Source of the DNA: Phycisphaerales bacterium
Lineage (GTDB): Bacteria; Planctomycetota; Phycisphaerae; Phycisphaerales; UBA1924
Direction of reading: 5' to 3'
NCBI GenBank assembly: GCA_020853815.1
Contig: JADYYE010000040.1
Location: forward strand, 1 to 43,555
Length of the DNA: 43,555 nucleotides
Shown here: positions 40,483-43,555 of the stretch, one piece after another
Layout: each line of letters starts with the position of its first letter
How positions within the stretch are numbered: the stretch's first letter is position 1
The notes under the pieces: generated by a model
The model's database searches: none
Told to the model about the DNA's origin: nothing
What the model saw: the letters and a program-made list of their open reading frames with translations, nothing else
Program-made: the position numbers and the translations under genes

Positions 40483-42378
40483 TCAATTCGATCCGTGATC
40501 ACCCGTCGGAGCCGGCTCGGACGGCGCGGCGCCGGACTCGGGCTCGGGCGATGCCGGTGTCGCGGCGGGCGCGGGCACTGCATCGGACGCGGGCTCGCTC
40601 GTGCTTGGCGCGTCGGGCGGGGTCGTGGGCTCGGGGTTGCCCGGGCCGGGCACGCGTTTGATCCAATCGAGCCACTCAGGGAGCTGCGGATCGAGGCCCT
40701 GGGTCGGCGTGGGGGCGGGGGTCCAATCGACTTTGCCCGCGCCCAGGAGCGTGCCGGTGGCGAAGGCGAGGTCGACCTGCGCGACCTGGTAATCGGTGAG
40801 GGCGCGGGCCTCGGCGAACTGGGATTCGGCGAGGCGGGCGGCGGCGTCGAGCACGTTGGTGCTGGTGCTGTTGCCGACGTCGAACTGTCGCTGCTCGGCC
40901 TGGAAGGCGCGGGTGTTGAGGATGACGCTCTGTCGCGAGGCGAGCACGCGTTGCCAGCCGGAGTTGATGGTGTCGATGGCGTCGAGCACCTCGCGGCGGA
41001 TTGATTGCTCGCGGGCTTCTTTGGTCGAGAGTCGCTGGAGTCGTTGGAGGATGGACTGGCGGATGCGCGACTTGGCTTCTTCGTTGCCGATGGGGACCTG
41101 TGCGGAGAGTCCGACGGACCAATCCTCGAAGCGGTTATCGCGCATGACCTGGAAGGTGCGGTTGAGGGAACCGCCCAAGCCGTTGACGCGATAGCTGTAG
41201 TCCATGGTGACCAGGGGGAGTGCCTGGGAGCGGTTGAAGTCGACGGAGAGAGCGTCGGCGGCGAGGCGGAGTTCGAGGTCGAGCATCTCCATACGGTCGC
41301 GGAGCGCGGCGTCGATGAGCGTGGGGGCGTCGAAGACGAACTCCGCGGGATCGGGAGGGGTCGCGGTGATGAGCTGGGTGTCGGCGTCGACGGGGAGATC
41401 GGGGCGGTTGATGATGCGCTTCAGCTCGCGCTGCTGGGTGAGGGCCTTGTTGGCGGCGACGATGATGGCTTCGAGGCGATCGGCAACGCCGGCCTGGGCG
41501 CGGATGACTTCGATTTCGGGCGCGTTGCCGGCGTTGACGCGGCGCTGGGCGCGTTCGAGCTGGGTGACGGCCAGCTCGTACTGCTGCTGGGCGACTTCCA
41601 GCTCGCGGCGCACGAGGAAGAGACGCCAGTAGGCGCGATCGACGGTGGCGAGCTGGCGGATCGCCTCGAGCTTGGTGGAGGCCTCGGCGGCCTGGGCGTT
41701 GAGCGAGGCGATCTTGATCGCGTAGGTGTTGGCGCGACGCCCGGCGCCGCGGAGGAGCGGCTGGCTGAGCGAAAAGACCAGGTCGCTGGTGTAGCTTGGG
41801 TTGAGGGTGGAGACGGAGTTGTTGGTCTCGAGGCGCGAGACCGGGAGCGTGACCTGGACGGTCTCGCCGGTGCGGAGCGGGATGCGCACGCCGGGCTCGA
41901 TGCTCTTGCTGCGTGCGGCGGAGCTGTCGAGGTCGGACGCGGTGGGCGAGTCGGTCTCGGACCAGGCGCCGCGGAGCGTGAAGAGCGACTCGAAGGCGGC
42001 CTCCTCGCGGCTGATGTTTTCCTTGGCGATGGTCGGGTCCATCATGGCGATCTTGAGGTCGAGGTTGTTGGTGAGGGCGGCGGCGCGGCAGTCCTCGATC
42101 GAGAGGGTCACTTTTTCCGCGTGCTCGAGGCGGGCCTTGGCCTGGTCGGGCGTGGGGGTCTTCGTGGTCGCTTCGGCGGGCTTCTTCTGATCGTCGAAGT
42201 TGCGCGCCGTGATCTGGCGCAGACGCTCGGGGGCGATGCGTGCGCAGTCATCCTCAACGGAGCTGAGCGGGTTTCCACCGCAGGAGGCGAGGAGCGGGGC
42301 GGCGGTGATGGCGGCGAGGGCGATGATCGCGCGGGCCGAGCGGAAGGGGCTCGGCGTGAGTTTGATCGCGTGCTTCAT
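40483..42378 (-). CDS. TolC-like outer-membrane efflux lipoprotein
   Basis: About 631 residues from the ATG at 42378; a second ATG at 42387 overlaps the permease stop as ATGA and is equally possible. The lipoprotein signal ends at LLASCGG. The mature part has the duplicated TolC/OEP pattern: long coiled-coil helices (LNAQAAEASTKLEAIRQLATVDRAYWRLFLVRRELEVAQ-like, and LQRLSTKEAREQSIRREVLDAI-like) between beta strands such as DLVFSLSQPLLRGAGR and WSVGLSAQVPIGN. A Pro/Ala/Ser-rich C-terminal tail of about 80 residues is unusual. It would form the outer-membrane duct for the MacB-like transporter encoded directly upstream. Confidence 0.88.
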   Translation of the reverse strand: MKHAIKLTPSPFRSARAIIALAAITAAPLLASCGGNPLSSVEDDCARIAPERLRQITARNFDDQKKPAEATTKTPTPDQAKARLEHAEKVTLSIEDCRAAALTNNLDLKIAMMDPTIAKENISREEAAFESLFTLRGAWSETDSPTASDLDSSAARSKSIEPGVRIPLRTGETVQVTLPVSRLETNNSVSTLNPSYTSDLVFSLSQPLLRGAGRRANTYAIKIASLNAQAAEASTKLEAIRQLATVDRAYWRLFLVRRELEVAQQQYELAVTQLERAQRRVNAGNAPEIEVIRAQAGVADRLEAIIVAANKALTQQRELKRIINRPDLPVDADTQLITATPPDPAEFVFDAPTLIDAALRDRMEMLDLELRLAADALSVDFNRSQALPLVTMDYSYRVNGLGGSLNRTFQVMRDNRFEDWSVGLSAQVPIGNEEAKSRIRQSILQRLQRLSTKEAREQSIRREVLDAIDTINSGWQRVLASRQSVILNTRAFQAEQRQFDVGNSTSTNVLDAAARLAESQFAEARALTDYQVAQVDLAFATGTLLGAGKVDWTPAPTPTQGLDPQLPEWLDWIKRVPGPGNPEPTTPPDAPSTSEPASDAVPAPAATPASPEPESGAAPSEPAPTGDHGSN

Positions 42379-42383
42379 GATGA

Positions 42384-43555
42384 TCATTCGTGTCGGAGGG
42401 CGACGATGGGGTCGAGGCGCGCGGCCTTGATGGCGGGGAACATGCCGAAGATGAGGCCGGTGGCGGCGGAGAAGCCGACGGAGAGGGCGATGGACCACAT
42501 GGGGATGCCGGCCTCTTCGAGGGGCGACTTGGGGATGAGCTTGAGGCCGGCGACGATGCCGAAACCGATGACGAGCCCGACGGCGCCTCCGATGAGGCAG
42601 AGGGTGACGGCCTCAACGAGGAACTGGAGGAGGACGACGCTGGGCTTGGCGCCGACGGCCTTGCGGAGTCCGATCTCGCGGGTGCGTTCGCTGACGGAGA
42701 CGAGCATGATGTTCATGATGCCGATGCCGCCGACGAGCAGGGAGATGGCGACGATGCCGGCGAGGAAGACGGAGAGTCCGGCGGCGAGCTTCTTGAACTG
42801 GGCGATGATCTGCTCGATGGCTTCGACGCCGAAGGTGTTGGGGTCGTCGGGCTTGAGGTTTCTCATGCGGCGCATGAAGAAGGTGATCTCGGCCTTGGCG
42901 TCTTCGTAGAGCTCGGGCGATTTGGTCTGGGCGACGATGTACATGCGGGGCTCGGGGCGGAGCATGAGCCCGGTCTGGAAGGGGATGTAGACCTCGGTGC
43001 GGGCCTCGTCGCCGCCGAACATGGGGCTGACGGTTTTGGTTTCGACGACGCCGACGATGGTGAAGAGGCGGCCGCCGACGGAGATGCGGGTGCCGACGCA
43101 CTCGCCGGGGAGCTGGAACTCGCCGATGGCCTTGTCGTTGATGATGCAGACCTGGAGGCGCTGGTCCTCGTCGATGGTGGAGAGGGGGCGTCCCTGAATG
43201 ATGGCGCGGTCTTCGATCTGGTGCCAGGCGGGGCGGACGGCCTGAACGGAGACGGTCGGCTTGGACACGTCGGCGTACTGGACGCTGGTGGCCATTTCGA
43301 GGATGGGGGTGAGGCGCTCGATGGAGGGGCAGCGTTCGAGCATGCCGTTGACCTCTTTGAGCTGGATGCGGAGTTGTCGCCAGCTGAAGCGGTCGCGTTG
43401 TCCTTCGGGCATGCGCGGGAAGATCCAGACCTTGCTGGCGCCGACGGAGGCGAACTCCTTGAGGACGAACTTCTGCAGGCCGTCGGTCGCGGCGACGACG
43501 GAGATGACGGCGGCGACGCCGATGATGATGCCCAGGGTGGTGAGCATGGCGCGGA
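42384..43555 (-). CDS. MacB-type ABC transporter permease, 5' end outside window
   Basis: At least 389 residues, open through the right edge; the ATG at 43547 is internal because the family continues upstream ('..RAMLTTLGIIIGVAAVI'). After TM1 comes the periplasmic MacB-core domain (about 30-240) with VSVQAVRPAWHQIEDRAIIQGRPL and GTRISVGGRLFTIVGVVE. The FtsX domain follows with three helices, including LVGGIGIMNIMLVSVSERTREIGLRKAVGAK, the family signature. It ends AARLDPIVALRHE. The protein moves substrates or mechanically drives a TolC-type duct. The cognate ATPase and adaptor should lie just upstream, off the window. The stop overlaps the possible upstream ATG of the TolC gene. Confidence 0.93.
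   Translation of the reverse strand, partial: RAMLTTLGIIIGVAAVISVVAATDGLQKFVLKEFASVGASKVWIFPRMPEGQRDRFSWRQLRIQLKEVNGMLERCPSIERLTPILEMATSVQYADVSKPTVSVQAVRPAWHQIEDRAIIQGRPLSTIDEDQRLQVCIINDKAIGEFQLPGECVGTRISVGGRLFTIVGVVETKTVSPMFGGDEARTEVYIPFQTGLMLRPEPRMYIVAQTKSPELYEDAKAEITFFMRRMRNLKPDDPNTFGVEAIEQIIAQFKKLAAGLSVFLAGIVAISLLVGGIGIMNIMLVSVSERTREIGLRKAVGAKPSVVLLQFLVEAVTLCLIGGAVGLVIGFGIVAGLKLIPKSPLEEAGIPMWSIALSVGFSAATGLIFGMFPAIKAARLDPIVALRHE

Noticed and set aside
40178..40498. Open frame overlapping the tRNA gene
   Set aside because: It runs through a complete tRNA-Ser and has no ribosome-binding site or domain.

Overview
The window is high-GC bacterial DNA, most likely from a planctomycete and possibly the Phycisphaerae. 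The case rests on gene content: two divergent clpP genes side by side, a BlaI/M56-peptidase pair, secreted amidohydrolases, a secreted GH29 fucosidase, a PPi-type phosphofructokinase, and a TPR-ExbB-ExbD operon ending in a giant propeller/toroid fusion protein. This taxonomic call is inferred from content and was not tested against any database. I see no insertion sequence, prophage, CRISPR array or rRNA. There is one tRNA.

Layout. 1-3.0 kb: a pentapeptide-repeat membrane protein, cut by the window edge, overlaps a chromate transporter by 4 bp. 3.1-6.1 kb: a small secreted unknown, a divergent aquaporin-like channel and a GDP-mannose 3,5-epimerase-like enzyme, with a repeat-filled spacer between the last two. 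6.3-10.8 kb: a DUF2019-like gene, a phosphoesterase, clpP-clpP with a clean terminator, a palindrome-rich spacer and phosphofructokinase. 11.1-18.3 kb, plus strand: a double amidohydrolase, a second amidohydrolase-like protein lacking the metal-binding HxH, and an exported methyltransferase-like protein. 18.5-26.7 kb, all minus strand: succinyl-CoA ligase alpha subunit, alpha-L-fucosidase, a DNA glycosylase, a class I glutamine amidotransferase, IMP dehydrogenase and an alpha/beta-hydrolase lipoprotein. 27.0-30.5 kb: a BlaI-type repressor and an M56 sensor peptidase, behind a promoter whose spacer is itself a BlaI-like dyad. 30.8-39.3 kb: the TPR, ExbB, ExbD and fusion-protein operon. 39.3-43.6 kb: a repeat-rich spacer, tRNA-Ser(UGA), then a TolC-like lipoprotein and a MacB-type permease on the minus strand; the permease is cut by the window edge.

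The best candidate for an undescribed system is the operon at 30,832-39,309. Its last protein carries, in one chain, an N-terminal anchor, a TolB-like PD40 propeller, a transmembrane helix with the S-x3-H signature of TonB/TolA energy transducers, a long Pro/Glu/Ala-rich linker, and an alpha/alpha-toroid of the prenyltransferase/squalene-cyclase type. With ExbB and ExbD immediately upstream, this looks like a Tol/Ton-like force-transducing machine with a new output domain. That reading is inference from architecture.

The second theme is non-coding. At least six genes and the tRNA have a TANNNT box 5-8 nt before the start, as expected of leaderless transcripts. The spacers hold several repeat families: heptamer and octamer arrays close to gene ends, a hairpin with a constant loop but changing stem (three copies), a CGACATCGGTG hairpin (three copies), an AACGCAGAGG family (six copies), and a roughly 340-400-bp compound element present near 4.5 kb and 39.5 kb.
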